From JAAUSY01 sp964526735 (GTDB taxonomy: Bacteria > Chloroflexota > Chloroflexia > Chloroflexales > Chloroflexaceae): 61,893 nt of DNA. Positions 25,255 to 34,490 of the stretch are shown here, in pieces. The position numbers were made by a program, and so were the translations under genes. The notes below the pieces were generated by a model that saw only the letters and a program-made list of their open reading frames with translations, did not search any database and had not been told where the DNA came from. How positions within the stretch are numbered: the first letter of the stretch is position 1; every line of letters begins with the position of its first letter. The stretch is taken from positions 1 through 61,893 of the forward strand of contig CAZGLO010000012.1 of NCBI GenBank assembly GCA_964526735.1, written 5' to 3'.

Positions 25255-26235
25255 TTATCCCGATGTCCCGACGAGCGATGAGCCGCACACCTCCAGAACC
25301 ACCATATCAAGCGCAATGTCGGCTTGGATCTGCCCGCGCTTCGTGGCGTGGTCAAGTTCAAGCAGCCGGTCGTGGAGCGCCGCCAACTCTCCCGCGCGAA
25401 ATCTCTTGACCTGTTCCAACGCTTTCTTTACCACAAAGGGTTTCTGGTTGACTTGTGCGGCTATGTCGTTTACGTTGTTGGAGCGAGGACGTTGCCCAGC
25501 AAATGGCTCTACATTCAGCAAGATGCGCACCTGTCGAATCACCATAAAGAGGATGTAGGCAGGTGCTTGGCCTTCCTCAAGGAGCGCGTGTAGCCCCTGT
25601 AATGCCGCGCCCCGCTGTCGCTGGCTCAGGTTGTCCATAAAAGCAAACAGGTTGTACTCTTGGTTGTCTTGCACTAAGAGTATCACGTCATCTGCGGTAA
25701 TCTTCCCCCCCCGCCCCACATAGCACGACAGCTTCTCCAACTCGTTGATCAACGCCCGGCTATCATCGCCGACATAGTCTGCCAGATGGCTGGCCGCGGT
25801 GCGGTCGAGCTTGACGTCCAGCCCGCGCGCACGCTCATTGAGCCACGCGAAGAGGTCTTTGCCTTGCCGCGGGAGAAATTCTTGGATGGTCGCGTGCTTT
25901 TTGAAGTAGGAGTAGAGGCTGGTGCGCCTATCGACCGATTCTTGCTCCACAAAGGCAAGATCGCACGTATCGGGGAGCCGCGGGAGCCACGTCAGTAGCT
26001 GTTCGCGGAGCTTGGCCGTCTTGAAGTGCTTGAGCACGTCGTGGGCTATCACCACGCGGCGGTCGGCCAAAAATGGGAATGCTTCACACGCGGTGGCGAG
26101 CGCTTCAATCGTGAGCGACCGGCCATCAAGGGTAGCGCTGTTGAAATGGGCGACATCAGGTGGGAGGCTCGCGCGGAGAGCGTGAACCGCTTCGGTGCGG
26201 GAAAACTCGTCCGGGCCGTAGTAGAGGTAGAGCAT
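25255..26235 (-). CDS. holA: DNA polymerase III subunit delta
   Basis: A 326-residue clamp-loader delta subunit that opens the beta ring. The N-terminal LYYGPDEFSRTEAVHALR is the family's degenerate P-loop region, followed by the RVVIAHDVL and SCYVGRGGKITADDV segments. The ATG at 26235 has no clear Shine-Dalgarno. It is preceded by a strongly folded leader of about 180 nt with its own promoter, an unusual arrangement for a low-abundance replication protein. Confidence 0.9.
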   Translation of the reverse strand: MLYLYYGPDEFSRTEAVHALRASLPPDVAHFNSATLDGRSLTIEALATACEAFPFLADRRVVIAHDVLKHFKTAKLREQLLTWLPRLPDTCDLAFVEQESVDRRTSLYSYFKKHATIQEFLPRQGKDLFAWLNERARGLDVKLDRTAASHLADYVGDDSRALINELEKLSCYVGRGGKITADDVILLVQDNQEYNLFAFMDNLSQRQRGAALQGLHALLEEGQAPAYILFMVIRQVRILLNVEPFAGQRPRSNNVNDIAAQVNQKPFVVKKALEQVKRFRAGELAALHDRLLELDHATKRGQIQADIALDMVVLEVCGSSLVGTSG

Positions 26236-26250
26236 AGAAGGAAATGGTCA

Positions 26251-26414
26251 AGCCCCGCCTTGCCGTTGTTGGGTTTGCTTCAGAGCCTGCATTCGCAGAT
26301 GGGTGCCCGCCCGTGAATAGCAACGACCCGTCGCGCTATTCACATTGGAGCTGCGGCTCCCTTGTGTATTGTGTTGGTCGAAGCAAACGTCCAACTCACC
26401 AACAAGACCGGGCT
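26251..26414 (-). ncRNA. strongly folded leader RNA (or inverted-repeat element) upstream of holA
   Basis: Read on the reverse strand from about 26416. A nested closing helix pairs AGCCC (26410-26414) with GGGCT (26251-26255), CTTG with CAAG, GTTGG (26391-26395) with CCAAC (26268-26272), and the perfect 9-bp GTTTGCTTC (26380-26388) with GAAGCAAAC (26273-26281). Inside are GGAGC/GCTCC (26347-26360) and the perfect 9-bp GTGAATAGC/GCTATTCAC (26313-26343). This suits a multi-branch RNA. The outer arms also resemble terminal inverted repeats, so a small non-autonomous mobile element is the alternative. Confidence 0.55.
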
Positions 26415-26422
26415 CTACTCAG

Positions 26423-26451
26423 ATAATACCACAGTGGCTAGAGAAATGCAA
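26423..26451 (-). promoter_or_regulatory. promoter of the holA leader
   Basis: Reverse strand TTGCAT (26446-26451), 17-bp spacer, TATTAT (26423-26428), placed immediately after the prs stop codon. Transcription should start near 26416, at the edge of the folded element. Confidence 0.65.
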
Positions 26452-26453
26452 CT

Positions 26454-27485
26454 CTAATCAAACCGCTCCGGCAAGATACCGCTCGACCCAAACCCAAGCG
26501 CCGGGTGCTGCCGCAGTTGGAAGATGGTATCAACCGAAATACCGCTGTGAATGCGCTGAATGACTTCGGCAAGCAGGTTGTTGATGCTCAAGACGGTCAA
26601 GTTGGGCCAGCGCTTCTCTGGCGGCAGGGGCAGGGTATCAGTCGTGACGAGCTCGACCAGCGGGCTGTTGCTCAACCGCTCCACCGCCTTGCCGACAAAC
26701 ACCGGATGCACACAGCTTGCGTAGACCTCCCGCGCGCCGCGATCCTGTAGCAGATGCACGACCTCAAGCACCGAACTGCCCGTTGCAATCTCGTCATCCA
26801 CGATGATACACCGCTTGTCGCGCACATCGCCAATCAGGTTCATCACTTCAGGAGACGACATGTCGCCATCTTTCGATGACAAGTTTTGCATACGGCGCTT
26901 CTCTGCGATGGCGAGCGGGACACCAAGCATCTCGGCAAAGTTGCGGGCGCGCTTGGCAAAGCCCATATCGGGCGATACCACGATGGCATCATCCCAGCCC
27001 TTCTCGGAGAAGTAGCGCACCAAGAGCGATAGCGCACTCAATTCGTTGACAGGGACGCTGAAGAAGCCCTGAATCTGCCCGGCATGCAAGTCAAGGGTCA
27101 CGACCTGCTGCGCGCCCGCCACCTGGATCATATCCGCCAACATCCGCGCGGTAATGGGGACGCGGGGTTGGTCTTTCTTATCGGTGCGGCCATAGGCATA
27201 ATAGGGGATAACAGCGGTGACACGGCCTGCCGATGCCCGTTTGCAGGTGTCGAGCATAATCAGCAGTTCCATAATATTGTCGCTCAACGGCGGGCAGAGC
27301 GATTGGATCACGAAGACATCTTTTTCGCGGACACTCTCGTTGAGCTTGATAAAGATATTATCGTTGACAAATTTGGTAACAGTCACATTTCCCAGCGGGA
27401 CGCCGACGCGATCACACACCAAGAGGGCGAGATCCTTGCAGCTACTCCCGGAGAATATGCGTACTTCATCAAAACGACTACTCAC
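26454..27485 (-). CDS. prs: ribose-phosphate pyrophosphokinase
   Basis: Makes PRPP from ribose 5-phosphate and ATP for nucleotide, histidine and tryptophan synthesis. 343 residues, slightly longer than the usual ~315. It shows the flexible-loop KKDQPRVPITARMLADMI region, the divalent-metal motif VVTLDLHAGQIQGFF, and the PRPP loop CIIVDDEIATGSS. The start overlaps the end of the upstream unknown gene by 8 nt, so translation is likely coupled. Last gene of HIT-unknown-prs. Confidence 0.95.
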   Translation of the reverse strand: MSSRFDEVRIFSGSSCKDLALLVCDRVGVPLGNVTVTKFVNDNIFIKLNESVREKDVFVIQSLCPPLSDNIMELLIMLDTCKRASAGRVTAVIPYYAYGRTDKKDQPRVPITARMLADMIQVAGAQQVVTLDLHAGQIQGFFSVPVNELSALSLLVRYFSEKGWDDAIVVSPDMGFAKRARNFAEMLGVPLAIAEKRRMQNLSSKDGDMSSPEVMNLIGDVRDKRCIIVDDEIATGSSVLEVVHLLQDRGAREVYASCVHPVFVGKAVERLSNSPLVELVTTDTLPLPPEKRWPNLTVLSINNLLAEVIQRIHSGISVDTIFQLRQHPALGFGSSGILPERFD

Positions 27486-27954
27486 TTGTTTTACCTCTCA
27501 GCAAAGCCAAAAGCTCTCGGCGGTCGATGTGCAGTACGGTAGGGATGTGGGTGTCGGGTGAGCGGGTTGCGTGCTCCTCACTAAAGATCAGGCTCCGTAT
27601 AGCCGCGTGTTGCAAAAACGTCGCAAGCAGCTCATCAAGCGTCATCGGCAGCAACCGCGGGACAGGGCGGAGGTGATTGCGTTGCGCAAACACAAATGCA
27701 TCATCGGGGCACGCGAAGGTGACTAATATGCGAGAGCGCTCTTGAGGCGGTGCCTCTCCCTCTACCCCCGCCTCTGCCTCCTCCTGCGAAGCGGCCAATT
27801 TACGTTGCGGGGTGCGGTAGATGTAGAAGATATGGCCGTCTTCATAGCCAACGCTCCGCAACTGCTCCTCGACATGGGCAAATGCCGGGAGGATGTCGTG
27901 CGGCTGAAACCCCTCTTGTTGCGCAACTTTGAGAAAAGCGACTGGCTTCTTCAT
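27478..27954 (-). CDS. unknown protein between HIT and prs
   Basis: A 158-residue protein that I do not recognise. It is predicted soluble and mixed alpha/beta, with a Glu/Ala-rich low-complexity stretch near residues 53-72 and a C-terminal TVLHIDRRELLALL. It overlaps the HIT gene by 4 nt at its start and prs by 8 nt at its end, so all three are made together. Context suggests a nucleotide-related role, but no motif supports one. Confidence 0.7.
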   Translation of the reverse strand: MKKPVAFLKVAQQEGFQPHDILPAFAHVEEQLRSVGYEDGHIFYIYRTPQRKLAASQEEAEAGVEGEAPPQERSRILVTFACPDDAFVFAQRNHLRPVPRLLPMTLDELLATFLQHAAIRSLIFSEEHATRSPDTHIPTVLHIDRRELLALLRGKTSE

Positions 27955-28361
27955 GAAGGCATATGTGCTCGGATAATCGCAGCGACTTCTTCAAGCTCTT
28001 CCGTCGAGGCGGGCTGTGCATCTCGCAGCCGTATCTTTTGCCCTTCCCACGCCGGAATAATGTGGTTGTGGTAGTGGAAGACGATTTGCCCAGCCGCGCT
28101 GCCATTGTTTTGCCAGATCTTGAACCCATCGGGCTTGATGCCATCCATAATAGCCCGCGCCACACGCTGGGTGACCTTGGCGACCGTCGCCGCGAGTTCG
28201 GGGGGCATATCAAGTAGCCCCGCATGCTCTTCTTTGCAGATGACCAACGTATGGCCGCGCGAGACGGGGTTAATATCCATAAAGGCAAGGGTCTCTTCGT
28301 CTTCGTAAACCTTGACGGCGGGCAGTTCCCCCTGCACAATTTTCGTAAAAATTGACGCCAT
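27951..28361 (-). CDS. HIT family nucleotide hydrolase/transferase (Hint-like)
   Basis: A 136-residue histidine-triad protein. The triad HYHNHIIP lies near residue 97, with the upstream FMDINPVSRGHTLVICKEEH typical of Hint/HinT enzymes that cleave AMP-linked phosphoramidates or dinucleotides. Exact substrate unknown. First gene of the HIT-unknown-prs operon, about 100 nt after a strong promoter. It ends in a 4-nt overlap with the next gene. Confidence 0.9.
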   Translation of the reverse strand: MASIFTKIVQGELPAVKVYEDEETLAFMDINPVSRGHTLVICKEEHAGLLDMPPELAATVAKVTQRVARAIMDGIKPDGFKIWQNNGSAAGQIVFHYHNHIIPAWEGQKIRLRDAQPASTEELEEVAAIIRAHMPS

Positions 28362-28469
28362 ATGGTTCCTCTTTCCCTTTCACTATCTGGCAACAAGAAC
28401 ATCTACAATTTCTTCAGAATGCACCGAAAGGGACGAAAAAAGGATACCCTCTTCGCCCATTCCCGCCCC

Positions 28470-28498
28470 ATTATAACATGACGCTAACATGCTGTTAA
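28470..28498 (-). promoter_or_regulatory. promoter of the HIT-prs operon
   Basis: Reverse strand TTAACA (28493-28498), 17-bp spacer, TATAAT (28470-28475). The rest of the 272-nt gap 28362-28633 shows no gene and no clear forward promoter. Confidence 0.7.
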
Positions 28499-28633
28499 CG
28501 CCCCACATAATAGTCGCGGTGTATGATATCAATAGACGAAACAAAGAAACGACAATTTCCCCGCCCCACCGCCAACAAGCAACAATAAACGGCAACGAAG
28601 CGGTGGCGGGTCGATATAGAAAGGAACAAGGTT

Positions 28634-29038
28634 ATGATGGCACGCTTTATCTCTTCCAGCAAACACGTGTGGACAACCATCATTCTGGTGGCAAGCACCG
28701 CGTTGGTGGCCTTGGCGATGGTCTCCACGCAAGCCGCGGTGATAGTTGGCATTGCATTGGCCGCTTTCCTGCCGATTCTCTTCCTCACCTACGGCAATAT
28801 CCTGGCCACCATGCCTGTTAGCGTCCGCCATTCGGCAAAGGCAACACGGGTGCATAGCGAGCATCCCCGCCCTGCGAAGGTGTCAAGGCTGCAGCCACGG
28901 CACATTCTTGCCCCCAACGGCGAAGTGCGGCAAGCGTGGGCTGTGCCAGCACAAAGCCATAACGGCTACCACCTGATGCTGACAACCGAAGGCTATGTGG
29001 TGACCGATGAGACCGGACGCATTATTCGCGGGCTGTAG
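28634..29038 (+). CDS. small membrane protein, unknown
   Basis: A 134-residue protein with two adjacent hydrophobic helices (about residues 11-33 and 35-57) and a C-terminal tail with RHILAPNGEVRQAW and EGYVVTDETGRIIRGL, which suggests a small beta domain. No family recognised. ATG 28634 follows AAGGAACAAGG; ATG 28637 is possible. The gene stands alone between divergent HIT and the isochorismatase gene. Confidence 0.65.
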   Translation: MMARFISSSKHVWTTIILVASTALVALAMVSTQAAVIVGIALAAFLPILFLTYGNILATMPVSVRHSAKATRVHSEHPRPAKVSRLQPRHILAPNGEVRQAWAVPAQSHNGYHLMLTTEGYVVTDETGRIIRGL

Positions 29039-29116
29039 CATGGTTGTATGCTATAATTGGGCAGTGTTTTCGGATAGATATGAGGATCAGACAGAGGATT
29101 AGATAGAGGAGCGGAT

Positions 29117-29659
29117 ATGTTCTCAGCAGAAACCACTGCCCTCGTGCTCATCGACGTGCAGGGAAATCTTGCCCATTCGGTGGTGGAGAAGGAGGCGCTT
29201 TTTGAAAATGTGGCCACGCTTATCCACGGGATGAAGTTGCTTGGCGTGCCCATCGTGGTGACAGAGCAATATCCCAAAGGCCTTGGCACCACGATCCCCC
29301 AACTTGCCGACATTCTCCCTTCCGACAACGCGCCCATCAGCAAAACCCACTTCAATAGCTGCGAAGAAGCGCTCTTTATGAATGAGGTTTCGCTGTTCAA
29401 CCGCAATAATCTGCTTATCTGCGGCATAGAGACGCATATCTGTGTCTACCAAACTGCCGTCGGGCTGGTTGAGCGCGGGTATGCGGTTGATGTTGTGGCG
29501 GATGCTGTCTCTTCCCGCACACGCCGCAATCACGAGATTGGCTTGGCCAAGATGCAGGCGAAAGGCGTTGGGGTGAGCAGCGTGGAGATGGCGCTCTATG
29601 AGTTGATGGGGAACGCCGAAGGGGATGCGTTCAAGGGGATTTTGAAGCTCGTTAAATAA
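29117..29659 (+). CDS. isochorismatase family cysteine hydrolase
   Basis: A 180-residue protein of the isochorismatase-like fold. Asp in ALVLIDVQGNLAH, Lys in SKTHFNSC, and the nucleophile Cys in LLICGIETHICVYQT form the catalytic triad of the nicotinamidase/isochorismatase superfamily. The short form with GIETHICV resembles the YcaC/ISOC1-like branch, whose substrates are mostly unknown. An extended -10 (TGCTATAAT, 29050-29057) lies about 60 nt upstream. Confidence 0.87.
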   Translation: MFSAETTALVLIDVQGNLAHSVVEKEALFENVATLIHGMKLLGVPIVVTEQYPKGLGTTIPQLADILPSDNAPISKTHFNSCEEALFMNEVSLFNRNNLLICGIETHICVYQTAVGLVERGYAVDVVADAVSSRTRRNHEIGLAKMQAKGVGVSSVEMALYELMGNAEGDAFKGILKLVK

Positions 29660-29698
29660 GCCAATTCACAAATCAAGTCACCGCGGAAGCCCATAACA

Positions 29699-30733
29699 AT
29701 GCCGTCGCTTGCCATTATCATCGTCTCTTGGAATGTCCGTGCCTTGCTGGAGCGTTGTCTTGCCTCAATTGACGCCTCGCTTGCCAATAGCGCCATTCCG
29801 TATGATGTAGTTGTCGTCGAGAATGCGAGTAGCGATGACACAGCCGCCATGCTCCGCGCCGCCTACCCCCACATCCGGCTGTTGGAGCAGCACGAGAACA
29901 TTGGCTTCACCCGCGGCAACAATGTCGCGTTACGTGCGTTGGGGTTTGGCGCTCCCCCGCCATCAACCGATGATACTCCCGACCTATCTTCCTACTCTTC
30001 CTGCCCTTCCTGCCCTCAGGCTCCACTCCCCACCTACGTCCTGCTGCTCAACCCTGATACTGAAGTGACTGGCGAGGCGATCCCGCACCTCATTGCCCAC
30101 CTTGAGGCACATCCTGAGCTTGTTGCAGCAGGCCCCCGACTATGCTATGCTGATGGAACGACTCAGTCATCGCGACGGCGCTTCCCGACCAAGCCGACAT
30201 TCTTCTGGGAAAGCACGCTGCTTGAGCGCTGGTGGCCGCATAACCCTTGGGTACGCCGCTACCGGATGCAGGATATTGACGATATGCAGGAACAGCGGGT
30301 AGACTGGCTTGTCGGGGCGGCATTGCTGGTGCGCGGCGAGACGATAGAGCGCGTGGGGCTGCTTGATGAGCGGTTCTTTATGTACAGCGAAGAGCTAGAA
30401 TGGCAACACCGCCTCCAAATGCAGGATAGTGGCCATCTACCGCCCTCCCGCCGCATTGCCTACCTGCCGCAGGCGGTTGTGATGCACTATGAGGGGCGCA
30501 GCAGTGAACAGTTGCCAGTTGGCCGCCATCTCTACTTCCAACGGAGTAAGCTTGCCCTTGCCCGGTTGTGGTATGGCACGCTATTTGCAGAGACCCTACG
30601 GTGGTTCCTGCTGGTGTGGTATGCGTGGGAGTGGCTTGTAGAAGCGGCAAAGTTTCTTGTCGGTCATCGGCGGGAGTTGCGACGACAACGCATTGACGTT
30701 TACACAACGATTTTGCGCAACGGCCTGCATTGA
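29699..30733 (+). CDS. GT2 family glycosyltransferase
   Basis: A 344-residue inverting GT-A enzyme. It begins IIIVSWNVRALLERCL and has VENASSDDTAAML, NIGFTRGNN, and the donor/metal segment LLLNPDTEVTG, all typical of rhamnosyltransferase-like GT2 proteins. A Ser/Cys/Pro-rich insert (about residues 85-115) breaks the first half. A C-terminal helical stretch may bind the membrane. It ends in a TTGA overlap with the GH2 gene. Confidence 0.87.
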   Translation: MPSLAIIIVSWNVRALLERCLASIDASLANSAIPYDVVVVENASSDDTAAMLRAAYPHIRLLEQHENIGFTRGNNVALRALGFGAPPPSTDDTPDLSSYSSCPSCPQAPLPTYVLLLNPDTEVTGEAIPHLIAHLEAHPELVAAGPRLCYADGTTQSSRRRFPTKPTFFWESTLLERWWPHNPWVRRYRMQDIDDMQEQRVDWLVGAALLVRGETIERVGLLDERFFMYSEELEWQHRLQMQDSGHLPPSRRIAYLPQAVVMHYEGRSSEQLPVGRHLYFQRSKLALARLWYGTLFAETLRWFLLVWYAWEWLVEAAKFLVGHRRELRRQRIDVYTTILRNGLH

Positions 30734-33006
30734 GCCTTGAGCGTATTTTGAATAGGGAGTACAACGCTGACACTATGGATGTCCAGACACTCGATACGTG
30801 GTTCATTTGCCCGTGTACGGAGGAAGAGGGAGCCGACCTCCCCCCCGCCGACGATCCGGCGTGGCTCCCGATAGCGGTGCCCGGCCATTGGCAGCAACAT
30901 CCCGATTTGACCACCCACGTCGGCAAGGCAATCTACCGCACGTCTTTCCCCACCCCGTCCGCCGACTCGCCTTGGGGAGCACAGACGCGGTGGTGGTTGC
31001 GGCTCAATGGGCAATTTTATTGGTCTCGCCCCTCGCTCAACGGTGTTGATCTTGGCCAGCACGAAGGCTATTTTGAGCCATACGAGTGCGATATCACGTC
31101 AACGTTGCGGCCCACTGCATCAAATACCCCGAATGAACTGCGGGTGGAGGTTGAGTGCCCTGATGAGGGCAATAAAATGCGCAAGCGGATGCTGACCGGC
31201 GTCTTTTCGCATTGGGATTGCCTGGACAAGCGCGCCAACCCGGGTGGCATTTGGCAGCCGGTTGAGCTGCACAAGAGCGGCCCCATTCGGCTGAAGCAAG
31301 TGCGTTGCCATACCGAAGCCATACACGAATCATTCGCCCAACTGCACACCATTGTCGATATGGATATAGCGGCGAATACAGGGGATGCAGAGCATAGTCT
31401 TGATGGCAAGCGAGTGCTCTTCCGCTGGACAATCGCCCCCCGCACCTTCGACGGCCCTCCCCACGTCGTTGAGCAGCGCCACCGCGTCCAGGCGGGCGAT
31501 GAGACGGGCCAAGAAACGGGATGCCAAGCCATCCACCAAACCGTCCACGGCCTGATGAAGCTCCCCAACCCACGGCTGTGGTGGACGCACGACCTTGGCA
31601 CGCCCGACCTCTACACCGTCACACTGGAACTCTTCATAGACGATACCCTCAGCGATAGCCACCGCTTCACGTTTGGCGTACGGCAGTTTGAGATGCGGGA
31701 TTGGATCCCCTACCTCAACGGCAAGCGCTTCCTCATCAAGGGGAATAACTATGCCCCGGGCGACATGCGTATCGCCACGATGGCCCGTGAACACTACGAT
31801 TACGATATGAAGCTCGCCCGCGAATGCCATATGAACCTCTTGCGGGTGCATGCGCACGTGGAGCACCCTGCGTTTTATGAGGCGGCGAATGAGGCGGGTA
31901 TTCTGCTGTGGCAAGATATGCCATTACAGTGGCTCTACCGCTCCAAAATCCTCCCCGAAGTACGGCGGCAGGTGCGCGCGATGGTGCACGTGCTCTACAA
32001 CCACCCCAGCATCGTCATCTGGTGTATGCACAATGAACCGATGTTTATCGCCGACACGGCAGATGAGACCTTCTTTACGCGGTTCAAGACCTATAAAACG
32101 TCGTTTGGCTTTAGCTGGGATCGCGATGTGATGGACTCGCAGTTGAAGCGCGTCGCGCGGCGGGAAGACCGTAGTCGGCTGGTGGTGCGCTCGTCGGGGG
32201 AGTTCCACATCCCGTTGCTGCGAGAGGGAACAGATACGCACACCTACTTTGGCTGGTACCGCTCCTACGGCACGCTGCAAGATGGCGAATTATTCTTTCG
32301 GTGGTTCCCCAAAAATATGCGGTTTATCACGGAGTTTGGCGCGCAGAGCTTCCCCAACGTGGAGTCGTGTAAGCGGTTTTTGCCAGCAGAGGTGAGCCAA
32401 ATAGACCCGGGCCACTTGGCAGAGATGCACGGCTTTCAGCCAGAGATTATGGCGCGGTGGATACCGTGGCAAAACGCCCGCACGCTTGAGGAGCTGGTGG
32501 AGATGACCCAGACCTACCAGAGCCACGTGCACCGCTATTATATTGACCGCTTGCGGTATCATAAATATCGGCCAACCGGCGGGATTGTGCCGTTTATGTT
32601 CCGCGATTCCTATCCTGCTATCTCGTGGAGCGTGATAGATTATTGGCGCGTCCCCAAGCAGTCGTACCACGCCATGCGGATGGCCTTTAGCCCGCAATAT
32701 GGCTTTGCCCTGATCGAGCCGCGTACCTATCACGTCGCCGATCTGATAACCATCCCGCTTTACGTCATCAACGACGCCCAAACGGCCACCGAAACGCTAA
32801 CGTTGGCGGCGGTGCTCCGCAACCCCGATGGGCAGCAATTGGCCGAAGTGGAACAAACGACCACCTTACCAGCCGATAGCCCGCCAGAGCAGGTTGATGA
32901 GTTGCGATTATCCCCCGAACAGCCCGGTCGCTATACCCTTACGCTGACGCTTTCTGGTGGTCTAGAGCCGATAGAGCACACCTACAACATAGACGTTAAC
33001 GAATAG
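30730..33006 (+). CDS. glycoside hydrolase family 2 protein (beta-mannosidase-like)
   Basis: A 758-residue GH2 enzyme: N-terminal sugar-binding domain (about 10-170), immunoglobulin-like domain (about 175-320), TIM barrel (about 325-640), then a C-terminal beta domain. The acid/base is Glu436 in CMHNEP and the nucleophile Glu535 in ITEFG. There is no signal peptide, so it acts inside the cell. The TTG at 30730 overlaps the GT2 stop; ATG 30775 is an alternative. The LNGKRFLIKGNNYAPGDM segment resembles mannosidases. Pairing with a GT2 suggests handling of the same glycan. Confidence 0.85.
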   Translation: MSLERILNREYNADTMDVQTLDTWFICPCTEEEGADLPPADDPAWLPIAVPGHWQQHPDLTTHVGKAIYRTSFPTPSADSPWGAQTRWWLRLNGQFYWSRPSLNGVDLGQHEGYFEPYECDITSTLRPTASNTPNELRVEVECPDEGNKMRKRMLTGVFSHWDCLDKRANPGGIWQPVELHKSGPIRLKQVRCHTEAIHESFAQLHTIVDMDIAANTGDAEHSLDGKRVLFRWTIAPRTFDGPPHVVEQRHRVQAGDETGQETGCQAIHQTVHGLMKLPNPRLWWTHDLGTPDLYTVTLELFIDDTLSDSHRFTFGVRQFEMRDWIPYLNGKRFLIKGNNYAPGDMRIATMAREHYDYDMKLARECHMNLLRVHAHVEHPAFYEAANEAGILLWQDMPLQWLYRSKILPEVRRQVRAMVHVLYNHPSIVIWCMHNEPMFIADTADETFFTRFKTYKTSFGFSWDRDVMDSQLKRVARREDRSRLVVRSSGEFHIPLLREGTDTHTYFGWYRSYGTLQDGELFFRWFPKNMRFITEFGAQSFPNVESCKRFLPAEVSQIDPGHLAEMHGFQPEIMARWIPWQNARTLEELVEMTQTYQSHVHRYYIDRLRYHKYRPTGGIVPFMFRDSYPAISWSVIDYWRVPKQSYHAMRMAFSPQYGFALIEPRTYHVADLITIPLYVINDAQTATETLTLAAVLRNPDGQQLAEVEQTTTLPADSPPEQVDELRLSPEQPGRYTLTLTLSGGLEPIEHTYNIDVNE

Positions 33007-33202
33007 AGGAATAAAAGAGGTTGTGGTACAATAGGCACGCCCTAACAAGCAACGTTATGGAGAGCATCATAATTGTAGGGGGCAATTTGTAGGGCACGTA
33101 CGGCACGCATGTGCAAACCCACACACCTCTCGTCCGCGCCGACTTTTCCAACTGTTATACCCGCCAAAAGGACAAAAAGGCCAGCCACGCGTAAGCTCGC
33201 GT

Positions 33203-34474
33203 ATGGATGATATGCGTATCGGTTTGTTGCTTTTGGAAGCCGAAAACCTGTCTTATTACACGTATAAAGAAATGAACGACCAACCGCACAACTGCATATC
33301 TCACAAAGAATGGCACTCGCAACCCTGCCCTGAATGCGCCACCGAGGTGCAAGGCAAGGTGTGGGTGATTCTTGATGCGCACGAAGAGCCAACTGCGCTT
33401 GATGAGATGCGGGCGGGGTCGTGCAATCGGGTAGCGTGTCCAGCGTGCGGCCATGCGTTTGTGCTGCAAACACCGTTGCTCTTCCACGACGTGGCGAGCC
33501 ATTGTGTGGTTGCCGTGCTGCCGCTGCGGCTAGAGCCGTATCAATGGCGTGACCAGGTGCATCTGCTTTCGCGGCAATTGCAGCAATCGTTACTCCAATG
33601 CGCTGGACGGGGCGAGTATGATGCTCATCACCCCGCTCCCGCCTACCTTGACGATATCCACATTACGCAAGATGTGGCGGGCGTGGCGCGGATTGTCGCC
33701 AAACGGCAGCATCACAAGGGTGAAGTGCATGGCGAAGAACCAAACCAGGAAGAGACACAAGAGGCTCCTCCGCCCAACAACGCGCCAATACACAACGAGC
33801 CAATACACGCCGCGCCAACAGCAGAAGATTGGCTGACAATGGTACAGGCGGTGGTGCAAGCAGATACACCGACTGAATTGCAGGTAATCCTCACGCAGCG
33901 CTATCCAGTGCTCTTGCAGCCAGAGAGCGATGAGATACTCGCTGAGTTGGCGACATTGGCTGTTGAGCAGCGTGAGTATGAGGTGGCGACGGTGATGGCG
34001 CGCGCGCGCCGGGTGCTGCAGGAGGCGCGGGAGGGGTCACTCTCCCACCCATCGCCCTCCACCCCGCCCGCCATGCCCTCTCCTGGGCCTGACACCCATC
34101 TGTACCCTACTCTCCCCCTTCACCCAACAAACTATCCGGCCTATCCGGCAGCGTCAAACCCGGATAGCCATACAAGCCATAACAACCATACGAACCAGAA
34201 CGACCATTCTAACCATCACTCCATCAATCTCCCGCCCAACGTGTTTCAAAGACTTATGCGCACCAACACATCGGAAGAGCTGACACGGGTAATTGCTGAA
34301 ACCCCGCTGCTGCAAGAGCCGTGGGCAACCGCTGTGCTCTCGCGTTATCTGGATGAGTTGGTGGAGCAGGGAGATGAACGGGGAGCGTTCTTGCTCGAGC
34401 GGCGGTATACATACCTCGCCGAGCTGGTACTCCCCCAGGGGAAAGGAAACCATCGTCTCGCAAGCAAGCAATAA
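33203..34474 (+). CDS. CpXC-domain protein
   Basis: A 423-residue protein. The first 140 residues hold a CpXC zinc-binding domain: CPECATEVQGKVW then CPACGHAFVLQTPLLFHD. The rest is helical segments separated by low-complexity Pro/Ser and Asn/His/Thr tracts; the second tract (about residues 318-342) is a degenerate NHT/NHS repeat. Function of CpXC proteins is unknown. ATG 33272 is an alternative start that keeps the domain. It ends 16 nt before gcvT on the same strand. The 196-nt gap before it has a weak TACAAT box and no gene. Confidence 0.7.
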   Translation: MDDMRIGLLLLEAENLSYYTYKEMNDQPHNCISHKEWHSQPCPECATEVQGKVWVILDAHEEPTALDEMRAGSCNRVACPACGHAFVLQTPLLFHDVASHCVVAVLPLRLEPYQWRDQVHLLSRQLQQSLLQCAGRGEYDAHHPAPAYLDDIHITQDVAGVARIVAKRQHHKGEVHGEEPNQEETQEAPPPNNAPIHNEPIHAAPTAEDWLTMVQAVVQADTPTELQVILTQRYPVLLQPESDEILAELATLAVEQREYEVATVMARARRVLQEAREGSLSHPSPSTPPAMPSPGPDTHLYPTLPLHPTNYPAYPAASNPDSHTSHNNHTNQNDHSNHHSINLPPNVFQRLMRTNTSEELTRVIAETPLLQEPWATAVLSRYLDELVEQGDERGAFLLERRYTYLAELVLPQGKGNHRLASKQ

Positions 34475-34490
34475 TCCTGAGGAACAACCA

